Shown here: positions 34,462 through 43,654 of the stretch, one piece after another
How the letters are laid out: every line of letters begins with the position of its first letter
Position numbering within the stretch: the stretch's first letter is position 1
DNA from: Muribaculaceae bacterium
Lineage (GTDB): Bacteria > Bacteroidota > Bacteroidia > Bacteroidales > Muribaculaceae
Assembly (NCBI GenBank): GCA_017940245.1
Contig: JAGAYZ010000065.1
Coordinates: 1-64,000 of the forward strand
Length of the DNA stretch: 64,000 nucleotides
Direction of reading: 5' to 3'
Translations under genes and position numbers: made by a program
Notes under the pieces: model-generated
Databases searched by the model: none
What the model saw: only the letters and a program-made list of their open reading frames with translations
What the model was told of the DNA's origin: nothing

Positions 34462-37050
34462 ATGAGGAAATTTTTATCTCTCTTGACAATGTGTCTGCTG
34501 GCTGTCACAGCCATTCATGCAGAAACATTTGTGATGGCCGACCAAACCGGATTGCCATCAACAAATGGTGATTTTTCGCTGACTTTTGGCACCTACACAA
34601 TGAATTGCCTTGGTAATAATGGTGCAACCAAGCCAACGTACAATTCAAATGGCAAAGATGTTCGTCTTTATGCCAAGAATACAGCTCAATTCACAACTAC
34701 CGGTAACGCAATGACTCAAATTGTGTTTACAATTTCAACTGCTGGCCAGAAACGTCTGGCTGAAATCACTGCCAGCACAGGTAGCGTGAGCATTGATGCT
34801 ACTGCATGGACCGTGACCTGGACTGGTTCGGCAACCGATGTTACATTTACTGTGGGCGATTATGCTACCTATGGAACAGACGGAGCGACAAAAGCCGGCC
34901 AGTTAGACTTTACGCAAGTCGACATCAATACCGGTGCTGTGGCTGAAACAGTGGCTGCTCCTGCAATCACTCCTGCTGCCGGTACTTACTACGCACCCAT
35001 CAATGTGTCCATCAACTGTGGCACTCAGGGCGCTAGCATCTATTACACCACCAATGGTGCAACTCCCACCGCTTCGAGCACGCTCTACAGCGCTCCCTTC
35101 GAGGTGAGCACTGCCACTACCGTGAAGGCCATCGCCATCAAGGGCGACCTCCAGAGCGAAGTGGCCGAGGCCGCCTACGAGTTTGGCACTGCAACCGAAG
35201 TAGCCAACATCGCTGCCTATCAAGGTGTAGCCGACGACACTAAGGTGAAGTTCACCAATCCCGTGACCGTGATTGCACAGTACAACAAGCGCCTCTTCGT
35301 TCAGGACAACACCGGCAACATGTTCATCTATGGCGAAACCGGCCAAACCTACAAGAACGGCGACGTGATTCCCGCAGGCTTCACCGGCACCAAGGTCACT
35401 TATAACGGCGAACCCGAACTGAGCGTTTACAACACCGACAACTTCCAGGCTGGTACCGAAGGTACTGCCGTGACTGCCGAAACCATCCAAGCTATCGACG
35501 TAGAGGCCGACCTCTTCGGTCACCTGGTTTACATCCCCGGTGCCACTCTGGCTTACACCACCAGCTCTAGCGGAGCAAAGAGCTTGTCGTCAATCACCGA
35601 CAACAGCGGAACAGCCGTTGCCAACAACAGCATGGGTATCACCGCTTCTACTATCGATTACGAAGCCACCTACAACGTAACTGCCGTTATCGGTTCTTAC
35701 AAGGCAAAAGATGCCGAGACCGTGACCTACGAGGTGTGGCCCGTGACACTGGAAAAAGTGGGCGGTACTACTCCCGATCCCACCGATGGCGTGGCTACCA
35801 TCGCCGAGTATCTGGCACTCGCCGACAATGCAACCTTCACCTTCACCGGCAATGCTGTGGTGACCTATGTTGACGGTAACGACAAGCGCTATCTCTACAT
35901 CAAGGACAACACCGGCTCGGCAATGATTTATGGTACAGATATTGCCACTGGCTTTAGCCAGGGCGATGTGTTAGCAAGCGGATGGACCGGCACGAAGACT
36001 AACTACAATGGCTTGTATGAAATTACTGCTGCTGCTAATCTTTCGACAACCGGCACAACCCAGACCGTTACTCCGGTTGAATATACTACTGCCAACATCA
36101 CTGCTGAAAACCAGAACGTGTATTGCGTGCTGCGCGGTGTGAAGCTGGCAAGTGTAAGCGGCCGTAACTTTACTTTCGAGGATGGCACCGTGGGCTATAA
36201 CACGTTCAATGGTACAGTAACACTGCCCAGCGACCTGACTCAGTCTTATGATATCGAAGGTGTGATTTCTGTGCACAGCAACAATGCTCAGTTTGCGCCC
36301 ACTCGCTTCCTCACCGAGGTGACCATCCCCAAGGTGGCCGACATCGCTGAGCTGTTGACCAAGAACAGTGGCGTGAACTACGAAATCGAGGCTGACATCA
36401 CCGCCATCTACCAGAACGGCAGCTACCTCTACGTGCAGGATGCCAACGGCACCCAGACACTGGTTTACGGTTACCTGAACAACACCTTCGAGAATGGTGA
36501 CATCATCAGTGGCGCACAGGCCAGCTGGAGCACTTACCAAGATGCTCCGCAGCTCATCCCCGTGGGCTCAACATTTGTGAAGGCTTCCACCGGCACCGCT
36601 GTGCAACCCACTGTGTATGCCATCGAAGACCTGGGCACCGACATGGTTCACAACTATGTGAAGCTGGAAGGCGTGACGCTGGTGAACGACTCCACCAACT
36701 ACGCTACCGCTACCGACGAGACCGGCTCGATCACCATCTTCAACAAGTTCAGCAACAACGTCACTATGGCCCAGGACGGCACCTGCGACATCACTGGTTT
36801 CTTGAGCCTGTACAAGGGCAACCTGCAACTGTATCCCGTTGAATTTGGCACCGAGGAAACTCCCGCATTCCCCGAGGGCGATGTGACAGGTGACAACAAG
36901 GTGGATGTGGCCGACGTGAACGCCGTGATCAATATCATCCTCAAGACCAAGACCACCGAAGACTATCCCGGCAATGCCGACATCGACGGCGACGGCAAGG
37001 TGGATGTGGCCGACGTGAACGCCATCATCAACATCATCTTGAAGATTTAA
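34462..37050 (+). CDS. Large modular secreted protein: chitobiase-like domain, OB-fold repeats, dockerin-like tail
   Basis: An 862-residue exported protein of unknown function. After the signal peptide (to AIHA) comes a beta-rich domain (about 20-155), a chitobiase/hexosaminidase C-terminal-type module (about 165-250, AAGTYYAPINVSINC, YYTTNGATPTASSTLYS), three OB-fold-like domains (about 250-435, 445-620, 625-800; each begins with a VATIAEY- or VADIAEL-like strand and contains LYIKDNTGSAMIYG or LYVQDANGTQTLVYG), and two dockerin-like loops at the end. A paralog with the same parts is at 40099-42756. Likely a surface adhesin or polymer-binding protein. N-terminal third uses less GC-rich codons than the rest. 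Confidence 0.82.
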   Translation: MRKFLSLLTMCLLAVTAIHAETFVMADQTGLPSTNGDFSLTFGTYTMNCLGNNGATKPTYNSNGKDVRLYAKNTAQFTTTGNAMTQIVFTISTAGQKRLAEITASTGSVSIDATAWTVTWTGSATDVTFTVGDYATYGTDGATKAGQLDFTQVDINTGAVAETVAAPAITPAAGTYYAPINVSINCGTQGASIYYTTNGATPTASSTLYSAPFEVSTATTVKAIAIKGDLQSEVAEAAYEFGTATEVANIAAYQGVADDTKVKFTNPVTVIAQYNKRLFVQDNTGNMFIYGETGQTYKNGDVIPAGFTGTKVTYNGEPELSVYNTDNFQAGTEGTAVTAETIQAIDVEADLFGHLVYIPGATLAYTTSSSGAKSLSSITDNSGTAVANNSMGITASTIDYEATYNVTAVIGSYKAKDAETVTYEVWPVTLEKVGGTTPDPTDGVATIAEYLALADNATFTFTGNAVVTYVDGNDKRYLYIKDNTGSAMIYGTDIATGFSQGDVLASGWTGTKTNYNGLYEITAAANLSTTGTTQTVTPVEYTTANITAENQNVYCVLRGVKLASVSGRNFTFEDGTVGYNTFNGTVTLPSDLTQSYDIEGVISVHSNNAQFAPTRFLTEVTIPKVADIAELLTKNSGVNYEIEADITAIYQNGSYLYVQDANGTQTLVYGYLNNTFENGDIISGAQASWSTYQDAPQLIPVGSTFVKASTGTAVQPTVYAIEDLGTDMVHNYVKLEGVTLVNDSTNYATATDETGSITIFNKFSNNVTMAQDGTCDITGFLSLYKGNLQLYPVEFGTEETPAFPEGDVTGDNKVDVADVNAVINIILKTKTTEDYPGNADIDGDGKVDVADVNAIINIILKI

Positions 37051-37095
37051 TCCTTAATAGAGAACCCGGAGATCTCCGAGAACTCTGAGAAATAA

Positions 37096-37132
37096 GGCTG
37101 CGTAATCTGCTTGGATTTGCGCAGCCTTTTTT
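37096..37132 (+). terminator. Intrinsic terminator after the modular surface-protein gene
   Basis: GGCTGCG (37096-37102) with CGCAGCC (37120-37126), inner AATC/GATT pairing, then T6. The preceding bases carry tctccgagaactctgagaa, related to the 9-base repeats beyond the paralog's 3' end. Confidence 0.85.
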
Positions 37133-37142
37133 GCAGCCGTCG

Positions 37143-37173
37143 TTGCACACCTTATAAATAAATAGTACCTTTG
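37143..37173 (+). promoter_or_regulatory. Promoter of the cstA-like gene
   Basis: TTG (37143-37145), 20-bp spacer, TACCTTTG (37166-37173). A dispersed AT-rich repeat copy (about 37185-37216) fills the leader. Confidence 0.65.
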
Positions 37174-37217
37174 CAAAACAATCATTTAAAATTCATCACT
37201 CATAATTCTGAATTACA

Positions 37218-38759
37218 ATGGTTTCTTTTCTTGTCAGCATCGTGGCCCTGCTAATGGGCTACTTCATCTATGGCTCTATCGTGGAGCGCATTTTCGGTCC
37301 CGACGACCGCCAGACACCGGCCGTGCGCCTGGCCGACGGCGTGGACTACGTGCCCATGCCCATATGGAAAATCTTTATGATTCAGTTCCTGAACATTGCC
37401 GGCACAGGACCCATTTTCGGTGCCATCATGGGCATGTGGTTCGGCCCGGCGGCACTGCTGTGGATAGTGCTGGGCTGCATCTTTGCCGGTGCCACCCACG
37501 ACTACCTGAGCGGCATGCTTTCCATGCGTCACGACGGCGCCGGACTGCCCTCGCTGGTGGGCAAGTATCTGGGTGGCACCACACAGCGCATCATGCTCGT
37601 GTTTGCGGTACTGCTCTTGCTCATTGTGGGAGCCGTATTTGTCTATAGCCCAGCCATCATTCTGCAGAGCTTCGGCGGCAGCATGACGCTGTGGATTGTG
37701 GTCATCTTCGTCTATTACATCATCGCCACGCTGCTGCCCATCGACAAAATCATCGGCAAGATTTATCCGCTGTTTGCCTTCTCATTGCTGTTCATGGCTG
37801 CGGCCCTGATGGTGGTGCTGCTGGTGAAGATGCCCACCCTGCCCGAACTGTGGCACATGGACGACATGAGCCAATGGACCGGATCCGCCATTATCAACGG
37901 CAAGGATGCCCTGGGCATCGCCCCATACTTACAAAAAAATCCGCTCTTCCCTTGCCTGTTCATCACCATCGCATGTGGAGCCATCAGCGGCTTCCACGCC
38001 ACACAAAGCCCCCTCATGGCCCGCTGCATGAAGAGCGAGCGGCTAGGTCGCAAGGTGTTCTACGGCTCCATGATCACCGAGGGCATCGTGGCACTCATCT
38101 GGGCCACCGTCTCATCCTATTTCTTCTATGCCGGCGGCTGGCGCGAAGTGGTGCCTGCCGAGCAGGTCGAGGCCTTCATCGCACAGCTGGCAGGAGCCGA
38201 GAGCAAGACACTCATTCAGTACTTTGGGGCTCCGGCCGTGGTGAAAATAGTGTGCACCGGCTGGCTGGGCATTGCCGGCGGCGTGCTGGCGGTGCTGGGT
38301 GTGGTGGCTGCTCCCATCACCAGCGGCGACACCGCCCTCCGCAGTGTGCGCCTCATCCTGGCCGAGGCTCTGCATGTGGATCAGCGCTCGGTGCCCAAGC
38401 GCCTCATGATTTGCTTGCCGGTGTTTGCGACTGTTTTTGCCCTACTTATATGGCAAATCAGCAATCCCGACGGCTTCAACGTGCTGTGGCAATACTTTGG
38501 CTGGGCCAACCAGACGCTGAGTGTGTTCACGCTGTGGACTGTGACCGTGTATCTCACCGTGAAGCACAAGCCCTACATCATCACCCTCATCCCGGCCGTG
38601 TTCATGACGGTGGTGTGCTCAACCTTCATCGTGGTGTCGCCGCAAGCGATGGCATTGCCGCCTGCACTGGCTTGGGTGGTAACGCCCGTGATCACAGTGC
38701 TGGCTGTGGTGTGGTTCTATGCGTGGAAACACCGCTACGCCAACAAACCGGCACAATGA
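37218..38759 (+). CDS. CstA-family carbon-starvation transporter
   Basis: A 513-residue membrane protein with about 13 hydrophobic segments, matching the CstA/BtsT family: DGVDYVPMPIWKIFMIQFLNIAGTGPIFG split over residues 41-69, ATHDYLSGMLSMRH and SGFHATQSPLMARC. Members import pyruvate or small peptides during nutrient stress. Its stop overlaps the start of the HAD phosphatase gene (ATGA), so the two form an operon; the metabolic link is not evident. Confidence 0.92.
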   Translation: MVSFLVSIVALLMGYFIYGSIVERIFGPDDRQTPAVRLADGVDYVPMPIWKIFMIQFLNIAGTGPIFGAIMGMWFGPAALLWIVLGCIFAGATHDYLSGMLSMRHDGAGLPSLVGKYLGGTTQRIMLVFAVLLLLIVGAVFVYSPAIILQSFGGSMTLWIVVIFVYYIIATLLPIDKIIGKIYPLFAFSLLFMAAALMVVLLVKMPTLPELWHMDDMSQWTGSAIINGKDALGIAPYLQKNPLFPCLFITIACGAISGFHATQSPLMARCMKSERLGRKVFYGSMITEGIVALIWATVSSYFFYAGGWREVVPAEQVEAFIAQLAGAESKTLIQYFGAPAVVKIVCTGWLGIAGGVLAVLGVVAAPITSGDTALRSVRLILAEALHVDQRSVPKRLMICLPVFATVFALLIWQISNPDGFNVLWQYFGWANQTLSVFTLWTVTVYLTVKHKPYIITLIPAVFMTVVCSTFIVVSPQAMALPPALAWVVTPVITVLAVVWFYAWKHRYANKPAQ

Positions 38760-39511
38760 CGAGCGGCAGCGACATCTTCAATGGCATCACCACGGCGTTT
38801 GTCGACCTCGACGACACGCTGTGGTGGTTCACTGCCAACAGCCGCGTGGCCTTGGCACACACCTATTCACACTTCCACATCGAGCAGTGGGAACCGCAAT
38901 ATGACCGCTTCGAACACATCTACGAGACCCGCAATGCTGCCTTGTGGCACGAGTACCACCACGGGCGCATCACGCGCGATTTCCTGCTGGTGGAGCGGTT
39001 TCGCCATGTATTGGAACAGGTGAATGCGCGCTGCGACCACACGGCCCTGAGCCGAGAGATGAACGACTATTACCTCGACGACCTGGCCACACTACCGGCA
39101 CTGGTACCCGGAGCACGCGAGTTGCTGGAGGCCCTGCACGCACGCGGCATGCAGGTGAACGTGCTGAGCAACGGCTTTGCCGGCGTGCAACAGCGCAAAC
39201 TGCGCAGCGGCGGCATCGACCATCTCATCGACCACATGGTGCTTAGCGACGACTGCGGCATCACTAAGCCCCGGCCCGGCATCTTCGACTACGCCATGCG
39301 CGTGTGTCAATGCACACCCGAGCACACCCTCATGATTGGCGATGACCCCGACACCGACATCGCCGGTGCCCACCAGGCAGGCTGGCGCACCATCTACTTC
39401 AACGGCAAGCAACGGCCTGCCATAGCCGGTACCGCCGACCTCGAAGTCTCCACCCTGGACGCCATCACTGCCCTGCTCACCAACACCCATTCGACGTCAC
39501 ACTCACGTTGA
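38756..39511 (+). CDS. HAD-family hydrolase (YjjG-like nucleotidase type)
   Basis: A 251-residue haloacid-dehalogenase phosphatase with motif I FVDLDDTLWWF (nucleophile Asp near residue 17), motif II NVLSNGF, motif III Lys in ITKPRPGIF and motif IV GDDPDTDIAGAHQAG. It resembles pyrimidine 5'-nucleotidase YjjG. The ATG at 38756 is used although the frame is open far upstream inside the transporter gene; the 4-base overlap and the start of conserved sequence fix it. Confidence 0.9.
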   Translation: MTSGSDIFNGITTAFVDLDDTLWWFTANSRVALAHTYSHFHIEQWEPQYDRFEHIYETRNAALWHEYHHGRITRDFLLVERFRHVLEQVNARCDHTALSREMNDYYLDDLATLPALVPGARELLEALHARGMQVNVLSNGFAGVQQRKLRSGGIDHLIDHMVLSDDCGITKPRPGIFDYAMRVCQCTPEHTLMIGDDPDTDIAGAHQAGWRTIYFNGKQRPAIAGTADLEVSTLDAITALLTNTHSTSHSR

Positions 39512-39603
39512 TGAATAAGGTATTACTGCGTCAAATCATTCATCGTCCATCATCCTTAATTAATAAGGTACAGAATATTTTTTTCAAAAAAGTGGCAAAA
39601 AAC

Positions 39604-39634
39604 TTGCACGGTTCATTTTTTAGCCGTAAATTTG
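39604..39634 (+). promoter_or_regulatory. Promoter of tRNA-Asp
   Basis: TTG (39604-39606), 20-bp spacer, TAAATTTG (39627-39634), 18 bases before the tRNA. Confidence 0.7.
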
Positions 39635-39652
39635 CACCCGCAAAACAAAACT

Positions 39653-39726
39653 GGTGCGTTAGTTCAGTTGGTTAGAATGCCTGCCTGTCACGCAGGAGGT
39701 CGCTGGTTCGAGTCCTGTACGCACCG
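39653..39726 (+). tRNA. tRNA-Asp(GTC)
   Basis: A 74-base cloverleaf: acceptor GGTGCGT/ACGCACC, D-arm, anticodon stem CCTGC/GCAGG around loop CTGTCAC (anticodon GTC), TTCGAGT T-loop, discriminator G73 as expected for Asp. CCA is not encoded. Followed by its own terminator. Confidence 0.95.
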
Positions 39727-39730
39727 CAGA

Positions 39731-39759
39731 AAAGCCTTGGTTCTCACCGAGGCTTTTTT
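39731..39759 (+). terminator. tRNA-Asp terminator
   Basis: AAAGCCTTGG (39731-39740) with CCGAGGCTTT (39747-39756), then T residues. Confidence 0.85.
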
Positions 39760-39838
39760 GTTATTTCTGCCTTTCGCTTAGCAGGGGGGGAGGAAGTTTG
39801 TAACACACTGATCTAATAAAAAAAGAACAGTGGCAAAA

Positions 39839-39924
39839 ATCGTGGGACCCACGATATTCCAGAATGATACACACCCCCATCCAACAATAAAATAGCTGCG
39901 CAACCCACTGGGGATTTGCGCAGC
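39839..39924 (-). terminator. Perfect 17-bp palindrome and terminator of the second modular gene
   Basis: ATCGTGGG-A-CCCACGAT (39839-39855) is a perfect palindrome. At 39895-39924 GCTGCGCAA pairs with TTGCGCAGC with an inner CCCAGTGGG-like stem; on the minus strand it is followed by TATTTTATT. It resembles the terminator after the paralog at 37096. Confidence 0.65.
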
Positions 39925-39954
39925 CATTTTATTGCGACGTCGGAATTTCACGGA

Positions 39955-40017
39955 GTTCTCAGAGTTCTCAGAGTTCTCGGAGTTCTCGGAGTTCTCAGAG
40001 TTCTCGGAGTTCTCAGA
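39955..40017. repeat. Seven tandem copies of a 9-base repeat GTTCTCRGA
   Basis: Seven perfect-length 9-base units (GTTCTCAGA or GTTCTCGGA) run from 39955 to 40017, in the 3' untranslated region of the minus-strand gene. They are followed to 40099 by AT-rich ttaattatt/ttcataatt repeats. Confidence 0.9.
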
Positions 40018-40098
40018 AATTACCGAGTCAAAGAATTATTCGTTATTAATTATTAATTATTAATTCATAATTTATAATTCATAATTCATAATTCATAA

Positions 40099-42756
40099 TT
40101 ACTTCACGATCTTGTAGGTCTTGTTGCCATCGATCACGATGTTCACGCCCTGGAACGGACGATTGCTCACCTGACCCTGAGCGTTGACATACTTCACGGT
40201 GCCAGCGTTGGCAGCGTTGATGTCGCTGATAGCGGTCACGGGGCTTTCCTCTTCCACGGTCACGTCGATAGTAACAGGAACGTTAGGCATAACGAAGGTG
40301 TAAGCACCATTTTCGCCTGCGGTCACCTCGACAAATGCGTCATCGAGCGAATCGGCACGACGAGGAGCACCAAACTCACCTCCATAAGGATCGTCGCTCG
40401 GAGTCACGTTCACTTCGTCCTTGGTCACAGTCACGCTCTTCACCTGGTAGCCCTCGGCGGGAGTAACGGTAATCACCACCTGAGTGCCTTCTTCCACCTC
40501 GGTTTCACCGCTCACGATGGGAGCGCCGTCGGCAGTAGCCACGGTCATTTCGCAGTTCTCGGGCACGGTGTAAGCAATCACGTTCTTTGCAGGTTCGGGA
40601 GTCTCCTCGTTCTTGTAAGTGATGGTGATTGACTTCACATACACGCGCTTGGTGGCACTCAGAGTGAGGCTCTCGAGAGATTCGGTCTCACCCATAATCT
40701 CGTAGGTAGCGAGCTCTGTGTTCACAGCCTGGCCATTGATAGCGGCGGTAGCATCGGCCTGTGCTCCACTTGTGTTCAACCAAGCCATGGCTTCGACCTC
40801 CACCTTGGTGACATTGGTAAACGCCTCGGCAAAGTTAAGGGTCACAGCGCCATTAACACTGCTCGAACTGAACTTCAAGCCGGTTTTGCCTTTGTACACC
40901 TTGTTGATATCGGCAGCCGAAGCAACATAGTTGGCACCCTCGGTGATGTATTCCATCAATTCATCGGAGGTTATCGCTGTATTAGAATCGGTTTCATAGT
41001 TATCAAACACGATAGTGGCAGTTGTCAGAGTCGGATCTACGGGCTGCGGCTCGGTGATCACATATTCGGCTGTGAACTCGGCCACGTCGGCGTGGTAGTC
41101 GTCCATGACTTCAACCTTGATGGTTGCGCTCTGAGCAACCTCGATACCGGTCTCGTCGTTGTATTGCACTTCCTCGTTGTTCAGGTAATAAGTGGCCACG
41201 ACGTCGCCATAGGTGTTGGCGATGGCGACTTTCACGTTCTGCGTGCCCTCGTAGGTGCCGGCAGCGGGAGTGAAGGTCACGGCGATGGGAGCCAGGTTGA
41301 TGGTGTAGGCCATCGAAGCCTCGATAATGTCGGCAGCATTTTCGCTCACGGCATAGGCATAGACCGTAGTGCTTTCATAGATGGTGAAAGGCTCGGTATA
41401 GTCTTGCTCTGCACCGTTCTCACCCAGTTTGTAGGTAACAATAGCATCGGGATCGCTGCAAGCAATGCTCACTTCCACAGGTGCGTCATAGACGTTGCCA
41501 GTGGCATCGGGAGTGATAGTCAGTGTCACCTCTTCGGCAGGCTCCTCAACTGCAACGTATTCTGTAGGATACAGTTGAACGGTGCCGTTGTACTCACCGA
41601 CGCAGCACGTCACATCGTAATTCTTGGTGAGGTCGGTGGGATGAGTCACGCCGTTAAAGTTGGTACGGCCGGTCACGGTGTTGCTTTCAGCGTCGGTGAT
41701 GGTGAAGTTCCTGTTGCTCACCTCGCCTAAAGTCACATTTTTAACAATGATATACTCATTATCGTTGGCGGTAGTAATAGCTGAAACAGCATACTCAGTG
41801 GGAGTGACCTCCACAGTTTCGTTAGAAGCGCTCAAATTGGCAGCTTGGTCAACTTCCAGCAGGCCATTATAGTCCTTAGTCTTACCGGTCCATCCAGCAT
41901 TCAGCACCTGGCCAGCAGTGAAAGTGGGCAGATTATAGCCGAAAATCAGAGCAGCACCAGTAGCATCCTTCACATAGAGATTGTTTCCGTTTACGTAAGT
42001 AACTGTCACATTACCTGTGAACGTGAATTCATCACCTATTCCAAGATTCTTGTACTCGGCAATAGTGGCTACATTGGTGGGAGCGGGAACGAAGGTCACG
42101 GTCTTGGTGGCCACGTTGCTCTCGTCGTTGTCCAGCACGGCTTTGGCACTGAGGGTGGTGGTTGTCGTCAAAGCCACAGTAGTTCCCTCAATCCAGTTCT
42201 CACCATCGGTCGAATAGTAGCATGTAGCGCCTGTGGTTTCGCAAGCGATTGTTGCGGTAACCGTAGTGCCTTCATAGTAGGGACCTTCGGCGGGGCTGAG
42301 CGTAATGGACGGAGTCGCCACGTTGCTCTGTGTGGCCTCTTCATAAGTCACTTCAATTTTCTGAATTCTTGTTTGGCTTGAGCCACAAGTGTAAACCACA
42401 GAGGTTGAAGTAATTTCTCCACTAGTCCAATTAGGTGATTCGTAGGAACCTGAGTTAAACGTCCCAGTACAATCATATCCACTAACACAAGTGAATACCA
42501 GAGCAGTAATGTCTCCAGGAGCCTCAATTGTAAGAGTGTTGCTGTTGTACATGCGTACTGCGCTACCCGAAGTGTAGTACTTGGGGGCATTACTTCCAGT
42601 TGCTTTAGCAAATGTCAGAGTAACATCGCTACTTGTAACGCTTGTCACATCTGCAGCATTTGCATAGCCTTGCGCAGTGAGGTCAAACGTCACCGTTCCT
42701 GCCCAGGCAGTGGCTGTGAGCAGGGTCATCATCAATAAAGATAAAAATTTCTTCAT
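40099..42756 (-). CDS. Large modular secreted protein, paralog of the 34462 gene, with sorting-type tail
   Basis: An 885-residue exported protein: signal peptide (to TAWA), beta-sandwich (about 20-140), chitobiase-type module (about 145-230, CYYSTDGENWIEG), OB-fold-like domain (about 235-415, with LYVKDATGAALIFG), further chitobiase-type modules (about 420-600) and a beta-sandwich (about 610-725), then a tail ending VNIVIDGNKTYKIVK, similar to Bacteroidetes C-terminal sorting signals. In contrast to its paralog it has no dockerin loops. Function unknown; adhesin or polymer-binding role is inferred. Confidence 0.8.
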   Translation of the reverse strand: MKKFLSLLMMTLLTATAWAGTVTFDLTAQGYANAADVTSVTSSDVTLTFAKATGSNAPKYYTSGSAVRMYNSNTLTIEAPGDITALVFTCVSGYDCTGTFNSGSYESPNWTSGEITSTSVVYTCGSSQTRIQKIEVTYEEATQSNVATPSITLSPAEGPYYEGTTVTATIACETTGATCYYSTDGENWIEGTTVALTTTTTLSAKAVLDNDESNVATKTVTFVPAPTNVATIAEYKNLGIGDEFTFTGNVTVTYVNGNNLYVKDATGAALIFGYNLPTFTAGQVLNAGWTGKTKDYNGLLEVDQAANLSASNETVEVTPTEYAVSAITTANDNEYIIVKNVTLGEVSNRNFTITDAESNTVTGRTNFNGVTHPTDLTKNYDVTCCVGEYNGTVQLYPTEYVAVEEPAEEVTLTITPDATGNVYDAPVEVSIACSDPDAIVTYKLGENGAEQDYTEPFTIYESTTVYAYAVSENAADIIEASMAYTINLAPIAVTFTPAAGTYEGTQNVKVAIANTYGDVVATYYLNNEEVQYNDETGIEVAQSATIKVEVMDDYHADVAEFTAEYVITEPQPVDPTLTTATIVFDNYETDSNTAITSDELMEYITEGANYVASAADINKVYKGKTGLKFSSSSVNGAVTLNFAEAFTNVTKVEVEAMAWLNTSGAQADATAAINGQAVNTELATYEIMGETESLESLTLSATKRVYVKSITITYKNEETPEPAKNVIAYTVPENCEMTVATADGAPIVSGETEVEEGTQVVITVTPAEGYQVKSVTVTKDEVNVTPSDDPYGGEFGAPRRADSLDDAFVEVTAGENGAYTFVMPNVPVTIDVTVEEESPVTAISDINAANAGTVKYVNAQGQVSNRPFQGVNIVIDGNKTYKIVK

Positions 42757-42854
42757 CTTGAATCAGTTTTAGGTTAATATAAATAGTGAATTAATTATTT
42801 GTCAGTTGCTTGAGTGAAAATCCAGCAAATCTTTTCAATCCACAAAGTTACTAA

Positions 42855-42905
42855 TTAATTATGAATTAAGAGTGATGAATTAAGAATTATTTGACTTGAT
42901 TATGT
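42855..42905. repeat. Copy of dispersed AT-rich intergenic repeat
   Basis: gatgaattaagaattatttgacttgattatg-type sequence, in reverse orientation relative to the copy near 2413, between the modular surface-protein gene and the GH25 group. Confidence 0.5.
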
Positions 42906-42939
42906 TGTTCATCACATTCATTACGGAATTGACCGATTA

Positions 42940-43653
42940 TCAATGCAGTGTGATTTCATCGAGCCAGCCATCGTCGTGGAAGTGGCACAGGTCCACATAG
43001 GCATCAATGCCGGGAATGATGCCATTTTCGGTAAACTGCCACACGGTGTAGCGTCCGTCCCAGTTGATGCGGGGCTTCGACGATGAGTAGCGCCCGATGT
43101 AGAGGGGATATTTGTTGAATTGCGGCGCCAGATTTTTGTTGTAGAAGTCGATGGTGGAATAAATCATGGGCTTACGGCCATAGTGCCGCTCGAGCAACGC
43201 GGCCAGCTTGCTCACGCTGTCGATGAGCTGCCGGCGCGACCAGGCCCCGCGTTCTTCCACGTCGAGCATGGGGATGAGGTCTTGCGATTCACGGGTGGCC
43301 TGCATGAAGAAGTTGCGAGCCTGCTGGTCGATGGGCGACGTGGAAGTCACATAGTGGTAACTGCCCACCAGAAAACCCTGTCGCCGCGCACCGGCCACAT
43401 TATAGCGGTAATGGCGCGACTGGTAGGTAGCGCCTTCGGTGGCCTTGATATAGACAAAGCGGATGTAGGGATCGTTGCCCACCTTGGCCCAGTCGATGTC
43501 GCCCTGGTGGCTGGAGATGTCGATACCGTCGTAGGGAGCCGTGGAGTCGCGGGGCGCAATGTGAGCTGCACGCGAGGTCGACGCGCCGCGTTGTCCGCAG
43601 CTCGCCATGCCGCCTAGCAGCGCCATGAGCACTACCAGTGGCAACCACTTCAT
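42940..43653 (-). CDS. GH25 lysozyme-like lipoprotein (third of three)
   Basis: A 237-residue muramidase-type protein with a lipobox (GGMASCG), then the GH25 barrel: GIDISSHQGDIDW and MLDVEERG carry the conserved Asp and Asp-x-Glu residues. It would cleave between MurNAc and GlcNAc of peptidoglycan. The start at 43653 lies one base after the upstream gene's stop (TAG-g-ATG), better than an ATG 24 bases earlier inside that gene. Last of three tandem paralogs; this copy has no added tail. Confidence 0.9.
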   Translation of the reverse strand: MKWLPLVVLMALLGGMASCGQRGASTSRAAHIAPRDSTAPYDGIDISSHQGDIDWAKVGNDPYIRFVYIKATEGATYQSRHYRYNVAGARRQGFLVGSYHYVTSTSPIDQQARNFFMQATRESQDLIPMLDVEERGAWSRRQLIDSVSKLAALLERHYGRKPMIYSTIDFYNKNLAPQFNKYPLYIGRYSSSKPRINWDGRYTVWQFTENGIIPGIDAYVDLCHFHDDGWLDEITLH

Positions 43654-43654
43654 C

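Noticed and set aside
37691..38755. Upstream extension of the HAD hydrolase frame through the cstA-like gene
   Set aside because: Overlaps a conserved membrane transporter in another frame; homology of the hydrolase begins only at the ATG at 38756.
39955..40017. Tandem repeats considered as a CRISPR array
   Set aside because: Units are only 9 bases, directly adjacent and without unique spacers; no cas genes are near.
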